From Radiobacillus kanasensis (GTDB lineage Bacteria > Bacillota > Bacilli > Bacillales > Amphibacillaceae), in NCBI RefSeq assembly GCF_021049245.1, contig NZ_CP088020.1:2486001-2550000 (forward strand): a DNA stretch of 64,000 bases. Direction: 5' to 3'. Within the stretch, counting starts at the first letter, position 1, and the number at the start of each line of letters is the position of its first letter. The translations under genes were made by a program, and so were the position numbers. This document shows, one piece after another, positions 1-7,797 of the stretch. The notes beneath the pieces are model-generated. The model was not told where the DNA came from. It saw only the letters and a list, made by a program, of their open reading frames with translations, and did no database searches.

Positions 1-138
1 AATTTTTTTAGGCGAAGCCTCATCAAGATCAAATAACCAACCCCAAAAGCTTTCCCCAATATCTCCATCGATACGTAGTTCCGCTTCCTCTGTTTCCTCA
101 TTTTTAATCCAGCTCCAAAACCTTTTAATTGTCCTCAC
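1..138 (-). CDS. Prohead maturation protease, ClpP-like (partial, N-terminus only)
   Basis: The first 46 codons of a gene that runs off the left edge. The sequence contains ELRIDGDIG, typical of the start of ClpP-related head maturation proteases encoded next to HK97-type portals. The position directly downstream of the portal gene supports this. The start is uncertain. A GTG at 138 sits directly on the Shine-Dalgarno AAAGGAG, which is too close. An ATT at 129, giving IKRFWSW, lies 8 bases after GGAGG and would be a better spaced but rare start. The gene overlaps the end of the portal gene. The catalytic residues are outside the window. Confidence 0.7.
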   Translation of the reverse strand, partial: MRTIKRFWSWIKNEETEEAELRIDGDIGESFWGWLFDLDEASPKKI

Positions 139-1342
139 CTCCTTTAGCAGCTTTATCAATCGGGATCATATTACCGTTAATCAAATACGTTTTTCCTAGT
201 CCATCTGGTAAAGGATTCATGTTTTCCTTTTCTCTGATGTCGTCAGCGCTTAACCAACCATCGTTCCTACCTACTCGATACGCTTCATAACGCGTTTTTA
301 TATCTCCACGTAATAGTCCATCGATTAAAAACTCAGCAAAGTATGTCTTCCTAGCACTTTTAGTAAGAAGCTGCATTTTAATGGCCTGTTCCCAACGGAC
401 CAACCAAGGTCTGATTGTATCGACTACAAATTCAATACTTTGATGCTCGATATTATTGTTTGTGCTACGTTCCAAGTCTCCGATTTTATGAGGTGGAACA
501 CGATAGATTCTAGCAATCTCATTTAATTGGAATTTACGAGTTTCTAAGAATTGGGCATCCTTTTGAGGAATCCCCACTTGATGATACTTAAGTCCTTCTT
601 CCAGAATCATAAGTTTATGACTTTTTGAAAGACCATTATGTTGTTCTCTCATGTCATCTCTAAATCTTTTAAATGCTTCATCACTTAATCTTCCTGGATA
701 CTCAACAATACCGCTTGGAGTTGCTCCATTACTAAAGAACCTTGCTCCAAATTCTTCTGTTGCCTTTGCAAGACCAATAGCTTCACGATGGAGCCGTATA
801 GGAGATTTACCAAGAATCCCATCGCCTAAAGTGGAAATATGAAATACCTTCCATCTGGGTAGTTTGTGGATAATTCCGTCAGGAGTTGCCGTAAAATACT
901 CTAAGCGTCCAGTTTCCTTGTTTCGCTCCACTGTTGTACGAGCAGGATTTAATGGCCATAGCCCAACAACTTGACCAGCTCCATTAATCTCTTTCTCGGC
1001 ATAAGCATTACCCCAAGTTAAAAGATGGTGCTGCATTAACTCCACAAAGGTGAAGGCAGTCATTTCTTCATTCGCTTGATCGTGGAGCACAGAATATAAG
1101 TAATGATTAGGTGCTCTTTCTTTTCCTCCACCATCTAACCTTTTGTATAGAGGTAAAGGCAAAGAAGCAATCGTTTCGAATATGATTTTTTGTGCTGCAT
1201 ATACAGCTGTGATATTCATCGCATTATCTTCCGTAACTGAAACTCCAGATGAAGTTTGTGTTCCTTGGAACATTCGCCGAAACCAAGTTTGTGGATTTTT
1301 TAAATCAGATGTTGGACCAATTAAGTTATTGAAGATTCCCAT
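125..1342 (-). CDS. Phage portal protein (HK97 family)
   Basis: A 405-residue protein with the layout of HK97-type portal proteins: a short N-terminal arm, a conserved segment around residues 42-67 (NITAVYAAQKIIFETIA), and a C-terminal tail used in wing and clip contacts. The portal forms the dodecameric ring through which DNA enters the capsid. It sits between a small membrane protein plus TerL upstream and the prohead protease downstream, which is the usual head-module order. Its Shine-Dalgarno, AAAGGTGG, lies inside the end of the upstream small gene. The length is normal for the family. Confidence 0.9.
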   Translation of the reverse strand: MGIFNNLIGPTSDLKNPQTWFRRMFQGTQTSSGVSVTEDNAMNITAVYAAQKIIFETIASLPLPLYKRLDGGGKERAPNHYLYSVLHDQANEEMTAFTFVELMQHHLLTWGNAYAEKEINGAGQVVGLWPLNPARTTVERNKETGRLEYFTATPDGIIHKLPRWKVFHISTLGDGILGKSPIRLHREAIGLAKATEEFGARFFSNGATPSGIVEYPGRLSDEAFKRFRDDMREQHNGLSKSHKLMILEEGLKYHQVGIPQKDAQFLETRKFQLNEIARIYRVPPHKIGDLERSTNNNIEHQSIEFVVDTIRPWLVRWEQAIKMQLLTKSARKTYFAEFLIDGLLRGDIKTRYEAYRVGRNDGWLSADDIREKENMNPLPDGLGKTYLINGNMIPIDKAAKGGEDN

Positions 1343-1347
1343 TGATG

Positions 1348-1527
1348 TTAATCACCACCTTTCTTTTCCCCTTCATCAATTGGCGTTCTTCTCGCACCAA
1401 CAAAACCCAATAAAAAAATCACCGTTCCAATTACGATAAACATAATGGCTGGTGATATTAAAAAGAGCCCGGCAGCTGCTAGAAGTAATCCAAGTATTAT
1501 TAAGATGTCCGATAAATCAGGTTTCAC
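1348..1527 (-). CDS. Small two-helix membrane protein between terminase and portal
   Basis: A 59-residue protein starting at a GTG that overlaps the TerL stop (GTGA). It has two hydrophobic segments, about residues 7-27 and 30-45, and a charged tail. Small membrane proteins at this position are common in HK97-like prophages of Bacillaceae, but I know of no function. It is translationally coupled to TerL and ends five bases before the portal start. It could be a scaffold-like or lysis-related accessory; this is not resolved. Confidence 0.6.
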   Translation of the reverse strand: MKPDLSDILIILGLLLAAAGLFLISPAIMFIVIGTVIFLLGFVGARRTPIDEGEKKGGD

Positions 1528-3242
1528 AATGTCCTCACCCCTCTCGATTCGTAAACACTCCTATTATCCTCACCAGTCATCGCTCTAGCGAATCCGTTAA
1601 TGACAGACGCTATAGGGTCGATACGTTCTGTTGATTTTGATTTATCTAGCATGATATTCTCTTGAGCATCTACTCTTTGAATGGCATTACCAACTGCCCA
1701 TGCTAATAACGGATCATCAAAATGAATGATCTGTTTATTAAACACAAACTTCCTAAAATCTTTAGTAGGTAAACTCAAATGCTTAATCGTTTGAGGTACT
1801 TCAACCATTTCAAAGCCGTGGTCCTCCATAATTTGAGCAAAGTGTGTTGCATTCCATTTATCGTAGTTAATTTCTTGAATGTCATATCCTTCATCACGCA
1901 TGTTCAAAATATGTTGTTCAACAAAACTGTAATCCACTACACTTCCAGGAGTAGTTGTTAAGTACCCTTTTTCTTCCCACAAGTCGAATTCTACTCTATC
2001 TTTACTCATTCGTTCGTACAGTTTATCCTCTGGCATAAATGAATGCTGTTTAACCGCATATTTTCCTTCAGGAAGCCTAAATACGAACCCAAGACTTGTT
2101 AAGTCCGTGGTGGTGGATAAGTCTACCCCTATCCAAACTGGATACCGCTTCAAATCCATGTTTTCTTCTTTCACATTCGACTTGCATTCAGCCCATTTAC
2201 TCATGTTCATGTACCCATCATCCTTCGCATCCACCCAAATGTTCATATTCTTTGTTAGGAAGTTACGCATTTTTTCAGGTACATCTAGGGCTACTTTTAA
2301 CTGCTTCCTAAGGTACTCGATACCATTTTCGTAAGAACAAAGAATCGGATTGGCTTTTGGCCAATTCTTCTCGTCTTTAATGTCATCATCTTTATCCAGC
2401 TCGTTGATCATTACAAAATAGTTTTCATTGGTTGTAGGGTCATTAGGATCTAATATTCTGGAAACATATTTATATTCAACTCGGTAACAAGGGTTATTAA
2501 GATTGAATCCTGCAGTAGTAATAATCATTAGCAAAGGCTGAGGTCTTGCCCCCATACCAGAATCGATAATATCGTACATTTCAGAAGTCTCATGAGCATG
2601 GTACTCATCGATAATTCCACATTGAGGAGAATAACCATCCCCTTTTTTACCATCCTCTTTACTAAGTGGCTTGATTACAGAGTCACTCTTGATGTGTGTG
2701 ATCGTACCATAAGCAACCTTGAATCTATCTTTTAGATCCCCGTTGCCCATGATCATTGCTTCTGTTTCTTCCCAAACGATTTTAGCTTGGTCTTTTTTAG
2801 TAGCAGCACAATAGACTTCTGCTGAAGGTTCTCCAAATGCAGAACCTTCATAACTTCCAACTGCTCCTAATGATTGAGACTTAGCGTTTTTTCTTCCAAC
2901 TTGCCAGTAACCCTTATTAAACCTTCTAAGTCCAGTATCTTGAGTGACCCAACCGTAGATATTTCCGAAAATGAACTTTTGAATAATATCTGGTTCGATG
3001 TATTGACCCGCTAAGACTCCTTTACGGTGTTTGAACAGACAAAACCAATCGATAAATCTTTGGCCTAATTCTTGATCAAAGGTGTAAGGAAATTCTTCAG
3101 TTCCTTCTCTTTCCATGTCATATAAAAAACGCTGACACGCCCAAATGTGTTTCTCACAGGCTAAAATGTCACCGTTTATAACTTGGTTGCTATATTTTAT
3201 TAATTCTTCTCTTAATCCTAGTTCGGCAACCACATTGTACAT
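1524..3242 (-). CDS. terL: Terminase large subunit (Terminase_1 family)
   Basis: A 572-residue DNA-packaging motor. The N-terminal ATPase has a Walker A-like GRKNAKS at about residues 116-122 and a Walker B CGIIDEYH with D212 and E213. The C-terminal RNase H-like nuclease begins at IGVDLSTTTD, where D374 and D380 are candidate metal ligands. It pumps DNA into the prohead through the portal and cuts it at the packaging site. The start overlaps the TerS stop (TAATG) by one base. The length and order HNH-TerS-TerL-portal indicate an HK97-type, probably cos-packaging, siphophage. Confidence 0.95.
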   Translation of the reverse strand: MYNVVAELGLREELIKYSNQVINGDILACEKHIWACQRFLYDMEREGTEEFPYTFDQELGQRFIDWFCLFKHRKGVLAGQYIEPDIIQKFIFGNIYGWVTQDTGLRRFNKGYWQVGRKNAKSQSLGAVGSYEGSAFGEPSAEVYCAATKKDQAKIVWEETEAMIMGNGDLKDRFKVAYGTITHIKSDSVIKPLSKEDGKKGDGYSPQCGIIDEYHAHETSEMYDIIDSGMGARPQPLLMIITTAGFNLNNPCYRVEYKYVSRILDPNDPTTNENYFVMINELDKDDDIKDEKNWPKANPILCSYENGIEYLRKQLKVALDVPEKMRNFLTKNMNIWVDAKDDGYMNMSKWAECKSNVKEENMDLKRYPVWIGVDLSTTTDLTSLGFVFRLPEGKYAVKQHSFMPEDKLYERMSKDRVEFDLWEEKGYLTTTPGSVVDYSFVEQHILNMRDEGYDIQEINYDKWNATHFAQIMEDHGFEMVEVPQTIKHLSLPTKDFRKFVFNKQIIHFDDPLLAWAVGNAIQRVDAQENIMLDKSKSTERIDPIASVINGFARAMTGEDNRSVYESRGVRTL

Positions 3243-3745
3243 TAGACATCACCAAACTTTTTATCAAACTCCGACTTTGGAGCATCGTCTTCTTTCTTAG
3301 GGATAACCAACTTCAGGCGAGATGTAATGGACAACCCTAGTTCACTGGCGGCCGCTTTACATTCGTTGAAGAGCAAGTTTCGGACCCTAGTCAATTTTGC
3401 ATAGTCATCACTAGCGAGCTTGTGCCCTTCCACTTTTCTTGTTGCCTTCATCGTTCTAATATCCTTTGTGAGCTTAATGTATTGATCACGTGAATCAATA
3501 TATCTAGCAAGACCATCCACATCTAAGTTGCTGAAGATGTTTAACCTAACTAGTTCTTCAGAGATTTGATTGAATTCTTCCTTTTGCTTTTTGGTTAAGT
3601 AACTAGGAGCTTTGATTTTATCCGTATATCCTCGAACAGCTTCTTCTTGTTCTTCTCGTTTCTTCGCTTCTTTCTTCGTGATGTGATTAGAACGACCTTT
3701 TCCTTGAATAACTGATAATGGTTGTTTATTTCGTCCAGCCACCAT
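3242..3745 (-). CDS. terS: Terminase small subunit (P27 family)
   Basis: A 167-residue protein with the pattern of P27-type small terminases. The N-terminus is basic (VAGRNKQPLSVIQGKGRS). A long helical central region includes LTKKQKEEFNQISEELVRLN and DVDGLARY. The C-terminus contains ELGLSITSRLKL, a typical family segment. It recognises the packaging site and loads TerL. The start at 3745 was chosen because GGGAGGTGTA lies just upstream; an alternative upstream start would add five residues. Confidence 0.9.
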   Translation of the reverse strand: MVAGRNKQPLSVIQGKGRSNHITKKEAKKREEQEEAVRGYTDKIKAPSYLTKKQKEEFNQISEELVRLNIFSNLDVDGLARYIDSRDQYIKLTKDIRTMKATRKVEGHKLASDDYAKLTRVRNLLFNECKAAASELGLSITSRLKLVIPKKEDDAPKSEFDKKFGDV

Positions 3746-3850
3746 TACACCTCCCTTCAAAAAATGTGTAAAAACGGATTTTTTTGTACAGAAGAGGGCC
3801 CCCTCGGTCTAGAATGACCAGAATGGGAGGAATCTGACCCCCCTCCCCCT

Positions 3851-3877
3851 AAATTGTGTCTGATTTTGACACAATTT
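3851..3877. repeat. Perfect 10-bp inverted repeat between HNH and terS
   Basis: AAATTGTGTC, a 7-base loop and GACACAATTT form a perfect hairpin in the 178-bp gap between the HNH gene and terS. The gap also holds a GC-rich block (about 3795-3810, GAGGGCCCCCTC). In cos phages the cohesive-end site usually lies at this position. The hairpin has no clear U-tract on the minus strand, so a terminator role is weak. Confidence 0.5.
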
Positions 3878-3923
3878 TAAGCACTTTCAACATGTTTTTG
3901 ATTGTTTTTCGCAATGTTTGATC

Positions 3924-4268
3924 TTATAAACCTTTTCCTGTCTTCCTTGAGTGACAAGTATTACACAATCCTTGATGGTTATTAGGATCCCAAAACAATT
4001 CTTTATCTCCTCGATGTGGCTCTATATGGTCCACCTCGGTAGCGGGTACAGTATGACCACGGGCACTACAGGATTTGCATAGGGGATTCCTTCTTAGAAA
4101 CATCACCCTATATTTTTGCCACGAGTAATTGTACCCTCGTTTATTAGATGACTCCCGACCCTTATCGGACTCGCGATAATATTTCTTTAGATGTTCTTCA
4201 CAGTAGGTTGATTGGGTCAGTGTATGACAACCAGGCTCTCCACATGGGCGCTTAGGCTTGTACACCAT
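3924..4268 (-). CDS. HNH endonuclease, packaging-associated
   Basis: A 114-residue protein with an HNH nuclease fold. It has paired cysteines CKSC, the core EVDHIEPHRGD, then NHQGLCNTCHSRKTGKG, where the DH, N and H residues form the metal site. An additional Cys/His cluster sits at the N-terminus (CGEPGCH, CEEH). HNH proteins next to terS/terL in Gram-positive cos phages assist the terminase in cutting concatemers at cos. The start at 4268 is favoured by AAAGGTG six bases upstream; GTG/ATG codons at 4277 and 4274 are alternatives. Confidence 0.9.
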   Translation of the reverse strand: MVYKPKRPCGEPGCHTLTQSTYCEEHLKKYYRESDKGRESSNKRGYNYSWQKYRVMFLRRNPLCKSCSARGHTVPATEVDHIEPHRGDKELFWDPNNHQGLCNTCHSRKTGKGL

Positions 4269-4518
4269 GGTCATCACCTTTTACACCGGGGGATACGTTA
4301 TAAACAGACCGGGCTCTATTTTCTTTCCACTCCCGATCAAGTTTGTGGACCTCATAACGAGCACTTACTATTTCCTGATATATATCATGACATTTTGCTA
4401 ATCTTTTCTTTTTCTCTCCAGGCAACATATCGGCAGTAGGCTTGGTCCTGTTGTATTCGTTCCACAATTCTTGTTGCTTTTGGATTAGTTCTCTGATTTG
4501 TTCTGGATAGTTAGTCAT
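4252..4518 (-). CDS. Hypothetical phage protein, helical
   Basis: An 88-residue, highly charged protein predicted to be mostly helical (QIRELIQKQQELWNEYNR). It overlaps both neighbours by a few bases, so it is part of the same translation-coupled run between the accessory genes and the HNH gene. I do not recognise a family. The tight packing and good codon pattern argue that it is real. Confidence 0.6.
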   Translation of the reverse strand: MTNYPEQIRELIQKQQELWNEYNRTKPTADMLPGEKKKRLAKCHDIYQEIVSARYEVHKLDREWKENRARSVYNVSPGVKGDDHGVQA

Positions 4519-4847
4519 GACTTACACCCACAGTCTTTGCACTCTTTGATTTCTCTATATATATTAGCTCCAGCATATAATCTATTTATATCTACATTGA
4601 TTCCTTCACATTCCTTACATACTATGGTTCTATTATGTTTAATGGATACAGTGTGTGGAACTCCGAAACTATCTTTTTCCAAGTATTCTATGTCTATTAA
4701 TGGTTTTCCATATACAGTTTCATCTGTACCAGTTGCCCAATCAATACCCACATGCACTAGGTTGGTAATCTCTTCTCCCTTATAAAATACTTTCGGAACA
4801 CTATTGATTTCATCTAACTTTATGGTTAGGAACTTAGCATCAATCAT
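4515..4847 (-). CDS. Hypothetical phage protein with C-terminal Cys pairs
   Basis: A 110-residue protein. The C-terminal third carries CKEC and CKDCGC, spaced about 28 residues apart, which could bind one zinc. The start at 4847 follows GGTGG by eight bases; a GTG at 4859 is less well placed. It is coupled to the gene upstream, whose stop lies at 4853, and overlaps the next gene by 4 bases. No family recognised. Confidence 0.6.
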   Translation of the reverse strand: MIDAKFLTIKLDEINSVPKVFYKGEEITNLVHVGIDWATGTDETVYGKPLIDIEYLEKDSFGVPHTVSIKHNRTIVCKECEGINVDINRLYAGANIYREIKECKDCGCKS

Positions 4848-4852
4848 TCTGT

Positions 4853-5203
4853 TCACCACCGCCTATCTTGTTCAATCATTCTTTCGATATCTTTATAAAT
4901 ACTTTTAGCAAGATCCTTACTACCTATCTTCTCTTGTTGACCTTCCAACTCTTTCAATGCAGCTGTCGCTTTCTTTGCTTCACGTTGAATTGCTTTTAGA
5001 CCTTTCAGTGCATCGGAACAATCAACGTCTACTGTTAAAGAACCAATGCTCTCTTTGTTCTCCACATTTTGAATTGGTCCTCTACATAAAAAACAACTTC
5101 TACCATCCATTCTTGATTCTCTACGTTTGCATACAGACATTTCAGCAAAACACTTCATACATTTGTATGTAACCATACCTTCGCTCGATTTTTGGTCAGC
5201 CAT
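4853..5203 (-). CDS. Hypothetical phage zinc-ribbon protein with coiled-coil tail
   Basis: A 116-residue protein starting at 5203, with AAGGAGAGTG just upstream. The N-terminal half has CMKC and CFLC pairs about 25 residues apart, plus an extra Cys, which suggests a zinc ribbon. The C-terminal half is a charged helix (LKGLKAIQREAKKATAALKE). It is the first gene after the terminator at 5236-5264 and so heads the run leading to the packaging genes. Function unknown. Confidence 0.6.
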   Translation of the reverse strand: MADQKSSEGMVTYKCMKCFAEMSVCKRRESRMDGRSCFLCRGPIQNVENKESIGSLTVDVDCSDALKGLKAIQREAKKATAALKELEGQQEKIGSKDLAKSIYKDIERMIEQDRRW

Positions 5204-5235
5204 GATCAACACTCTCCTTAAATATTTTTTGTATA

Positions 5236-5264
5236 TAAAAAAGACACCTCGTTTGAGATGTCTT
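5236..5264 (-). terminator. Intrinsic terminator, left copy of the cassette-flanking repeat
   Basis: Minus-strand stem AAGACATCTC/GAGGTGTCTT with a four-base loop, followed by a U-tract. It ends the operon of the 4-TM protein and the 302-aa protein. The hairpin and the AT-rich stretch beyond it (5215-5264) are nearly identical to 7740-7789. Confidence 0.8.
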
Positions 5265-5277
5265 CTTTCCATTAGTA

Positions 5278-5799
5278 TTAATTATCATGTTCTCGTTTAA
5301 TATCAGGAACAAATCGTTCGGATTTAGTGTTTGTTTCGCTTTCCGTTTGAACTTCCTCTTCCAAAACCGAAGATAGTATTTTAAATATAACACTAAATAT
5401 TCTATAAGATGAAAGCACAAAGAATACAAGTAAAAATACTAAAGAAACAAGTAAATATCTTGATATTTGACCACTTTCATCTTGGAACATGTAAAGAATC
5501 ATAGAATACATTGCCAATAATAACCCACAAATAACAGATTGTTTTACATACATTGTCAGATCACTTTGGGCATTATTATCCTTTATCCTTTTCATGACTT
5601 TCGCGCTAGTTAAGGAAATTAATATAGACATCATTGTACCAAGAAAGGCAATAACAATAGAACTAACAGTTATAGTAGAATTAAGTATAGCTTCTAAATT
5701 ATTAATGTTGTTTAAACCTAACTTGTAGTAATAAACAACTATAGAACACAGTAAAGAAAAAATAATTGGATACCATACTTCCCAAGTTCTACTATTCAT
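5278..5799 (-). CDS. Four-helix membrane protein, accessory prophage gene
   Basis: A 173-residue protein with four hydrophobic segments at about residues 9-26, 40-65, 84-104 and 112-140, and a charged cytoplasmic-type tail rich in E, T and K. It has no signal peptide or known motif. It follows the 302-aa gene by 12 bases, so the two form an operon ended by the terminator at 5236-5264. A soluble protein paired with a small multi-pass membrane protein in a prophage is a layout seen in phage-exclusion systems. That role is inference only. Confidence 0.6.
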   Translation of the reverse strand: MNSRTWEVWYPIIFSLLCSIVVYYYKLGLNNINNLEAILNSTITVSSIVIAFLGTMMSILISLTSAKVMKRIKDNNAQSDLTMYVKQSVICGLLLAMYSMILYMFQDESGQISRYLLVSLVFLLVFFVLSSYRIFSVIFKILSSVLEEEVQTESETNTKSERFVPDIKREHDN

Positions 5800-5811
5800 T
5801 TAGCAGACTCC

Positions 5812-6720
5812 TCACTCATATAAATTATTAATTTCTTCAATTCTACTTCTATATAACTGGTGCATTCTTGATATAACTGTACTATGCAGAATGTTTCTAG
5901 ATTCCGGACTTATGTCAGTTTCAGAAAAATTTGAGTAATCCTTTAATCTATGTCTTATCAAATCTACTGTTTCAGTTCTTGCATCTTCATCCGCTTTCTG
6001 TCTTACTTCTACTTTTGTAACGTTGGGATCAGCGGCTAACTGTTCAAGTTCCTCATAAACAGGAAGCCTACTATTCTTTTTAGATCCTTTTTGTTGAATA
6101 CTGATTTTATAGCTTATGCTGACACTTTCATTAATATCATCAGTCCTATTCACAATTCTTCCTAAAGCTCTTCTTGTTGTCTCATTTGAATTCTTAATAT
6201 CTGCAACAGAAACATCTGCACTTCGAATTAAATGATCTCTTGTTAGAAGTTGAATGGCTTGAGGATGAACTAACGGTTTAAAAAAAATTGTAAACCCAGG
6301 TTGATTAACAACATCAGTGAAATAGTTTGAAATTGCAGAAGGAGAAAGGCTATGCATGTTTCTTCTTATCATTATTACACAATTCTCCGGGTCATACAAA
6401 ACAGACACTTCCTCACCAAAACCTTCAGCTTCATCTAGATCGTCAAAATATCCATAAGTACCGTCATCGTTAGTTTTAACAGGAAAACCATCTTTCCTGA
6501 TTCTAATAAAATGTAGTTCCCACTTATTATTATTCATTCCTACTGACTGTAACCTAGCTTGATCATTACCTAATCTATATACTCTATTTCTAGTAGGTAT
6601 TTCTTGCACTTGAGTTAGCGCATTACTCAAGTCACAAATCCTCTCTTCCATCACGTTTCTCTCTTCGTTAAACTGACGTGCATACACTTTAAAATAATCG
6701 AATCCGATTGCTTTTGCCAT
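5812..6720 (-). CDS. Uncharacterised 302-aa protein, accessory prophage gene (possible exclusion/defence component)
   Basis: A 302-residue soluble protein. The N-terminus reads AKAIGFDYFKVYARQ. The middle contains IMIRRNMHSLSPSAISNYF, a short conserved-looking block. The C-terminal 100 residues are charged and helical. I suspect a DUF-type family found in mobile islands but cannot name it with confidence. AGGGGTGG lies seven bases before the start. It heads the two-gene operon with the membrane protein and is transcribed divergently from the 217-aa gene across a 151-bp region holding a nested palindrome. It is not part of any standard phage structural or replication module. Confidence 0.6.
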   Translation of the reverse strand: MAKAIGFDYFKVYARQFNEERNVMEERICDLSNALTQVQEIPTRNRVYRLGNDQARLQSVGMNNNKWELHFIRIRKDGFPVKTNDDGTYGYFDDLDEAEGFGEEVSVLYDPENCVIMIRRNMHSLSPSAISNYFTDVVNQPGFTIFFKPLVHPQAIQLLTRDHLIRSADVSVADIKNSNETTRRALGRIVNRTDDINESVSISYKISIQQKGSKKNSRLPVYEELEQLAADPNVTKVEVRQKADEDARTETVDLIRHRLKDYSNFSETDISPESRNILHSTVISRMHQLYRSRIEEINNLYE

Positions 6721-6755
6721 TTCTCATCCACCCCTTATGTTTGTTGCTAAACAAC

Positions 6756-6815
6756 TTCGACACAAAGGATATATTTTCCTGCAAATTAACAGGAAATTAC
6801 ATAATTGATGTCGAA
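6756..6815. promoter_or_regulatory. Nested, co-centred inverted repeats in divergent intergenic region
   Basis: Outer arms TTCGACA (6756-6762) and TGTCGAA (6809-6815) and inner arms TTTCCTG (6775-6781) and CAGGAAA (6790-6796) share the same centre, 6785.5. The DNA between outer and inner arms is not complementary. This fits two dyad-symmetric protein sites arranged around one axis better than a single RNA hairpin. It lies between the divergent 302-aa and 217-aa genes and so could control both. Confidence 0.55.
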
Positions 6816-6871
6816 TGTAATTAAAGAGAGGAAGGTTTTTATTAATATATTTGCAAGGGAGCAGTCTTTAA

Positions 6872-7525
6872 ATGCCTATAAATGTCCAAACTCACGAAAC
6901 AATAATGACTGTCACACCAACTTATGCGCATAACAAACACCATGATTTAGTCCATGTAGAAACTTTTTTCAGAACTACTGCATCTATCGCTGAGGATGAG
7001 GTCTTCTATGTGCCAGGCAAAGAAGAAGTTCCATCTCATATTTTAGAAATATTGGAACTTGGTGGATTCACATTTGAACCTATTGTTGCATCAGAAGTTA
7101 CAAGTCAGGTATCAAATTTTGCAGATGTTATTGCAAAGGGCACCAAAGAAGAAGCTCTAGCTGATGCAATGATTGGTCTTGGTAGTAAATATTTAAATGC
7201 AGTAAAGTTAAAGTCTATAGGAGAAGGCACTAACTTCTATCATCTAAGTTATGATTATGCTTTAATTCCTGAGACTGATGGTTCTTTTGTAATTCAAACT
7301 ACTTTGCCACACAAAGGCTTTAATATGCCTACTGGTGGACAGGTAAGGTTTGTCGTTGTATTACCAGCAGGCGCAAAATGCGACCGTGCCGCAACCAAAG
7401 GTGAAGTACCAGGTACTACACAGATTTTAGAGGAGCCAACGCCTGCAAATGTTGCGAACGGACGTGAAGTTGTAAGTTTCTTTTATCAAAACGATCCAAA
7501 ATTTACTGTGAAATACAAGTATTAG
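6872..7525 (+). CDS. Uncharacterised 217-aa protein, plus-strand accessory gene
   Basis: A 217-residue soluble protein on the strand opposite the phage operon, preceded by AGGGAGCAG. It has no signal peptide, no membrane segment and no motif that I recognise. The composition suggests a beta-rich C-terminal half (GGQVRFVVVLPAGAKC, VSFFYQNDPKFTVKY) after a helical segment near residues 80-115. It is divergent from the 302-aa gene and shares its control region, so it may be a partner or regulator of that operon. Function unknown. Confidence 0.6.
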   Translation: MPINVQTHETIMTVTPTYAHNKHHDLVHVETFFRTTASIAEDEVFYVPGKEEVPSHILEILELGGFTFEPIVASEVTSQVSNFADVIAKGTKEEALADAMIGLGSKYLNAVKLKSIGEGTNFYHLSYDYALIPETDGSFVIQTTLPHKGFNMPTGGQVRFVVVLPAGAKCDRAATKGEVPGTTQILEEPTPANVANGREVVSFFYQNDPKFTVKYKY

Positions 7526-7560
7526 TCATGATAAAGACCTTCCTCTCCCCTCATATGGGG

Positions 7561-7725
7561 CTATACTTTGATTATTCCCAGTTCGTTTGATTTGAATATC
7601 TTAACTTTTATAACATTACACCCTTCTTCTTTATACTTTTGATAATAATATTCAGCCTCCCGTTCTGTATCATATCGCTTCATTTCAATTGGTTTATAAT
7701 TACTTGTTAATATGACTCCGTACAT
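7561..7725 (-). CDS. Small hypothetical protein (54 aa)
   Basis: A 54-residue reading frame starting with MYGVILTSNYKPIEMKRYDT and containing REAEYYYQKYKEEGCNVIKV. This resembles the alpha/beta layout of small single-domain phage proteins. A GGTGAAGG motif precedes the ATG at 7725. It lies just after the terminator at 7764-7789, mirroring the gene at 5203 after the other copy of that terminator. It converges with the 217-aa gene. Confidence 0.5.
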   Translation of the reverse strand: MYGVILTSNYKPIEMKRYDTEREAEYYYQKYKEEGCNVIKVKIFKSNELGIIKV

Positions 7726-7739
7726 TTAACCTTCACCTA

Positions 7740-7789
7740 TCCTTAAAATATTTTTGTATATAGAAAAGACACCTCGTGAGAGATGTCTT
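7740..7789 (-). terminator. Intrinsic terminator, right copy of the cassette-flanking repeat
   Basis: The minus-strand hairpin at 7766-7789 (AAGACATCTC/GAGGTGTCTT) with a U-rich tail ends the lipoprotein gene. The whole 50-bp stretch matches 5215-5264 apart from about three substitutions and two single-base indels. The two copies are direct repeats that enclose the 5.28-7.73 kb accessory cassette. Confidence 0.75.
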
Positions 7790-7797
7790 ATGATTTT

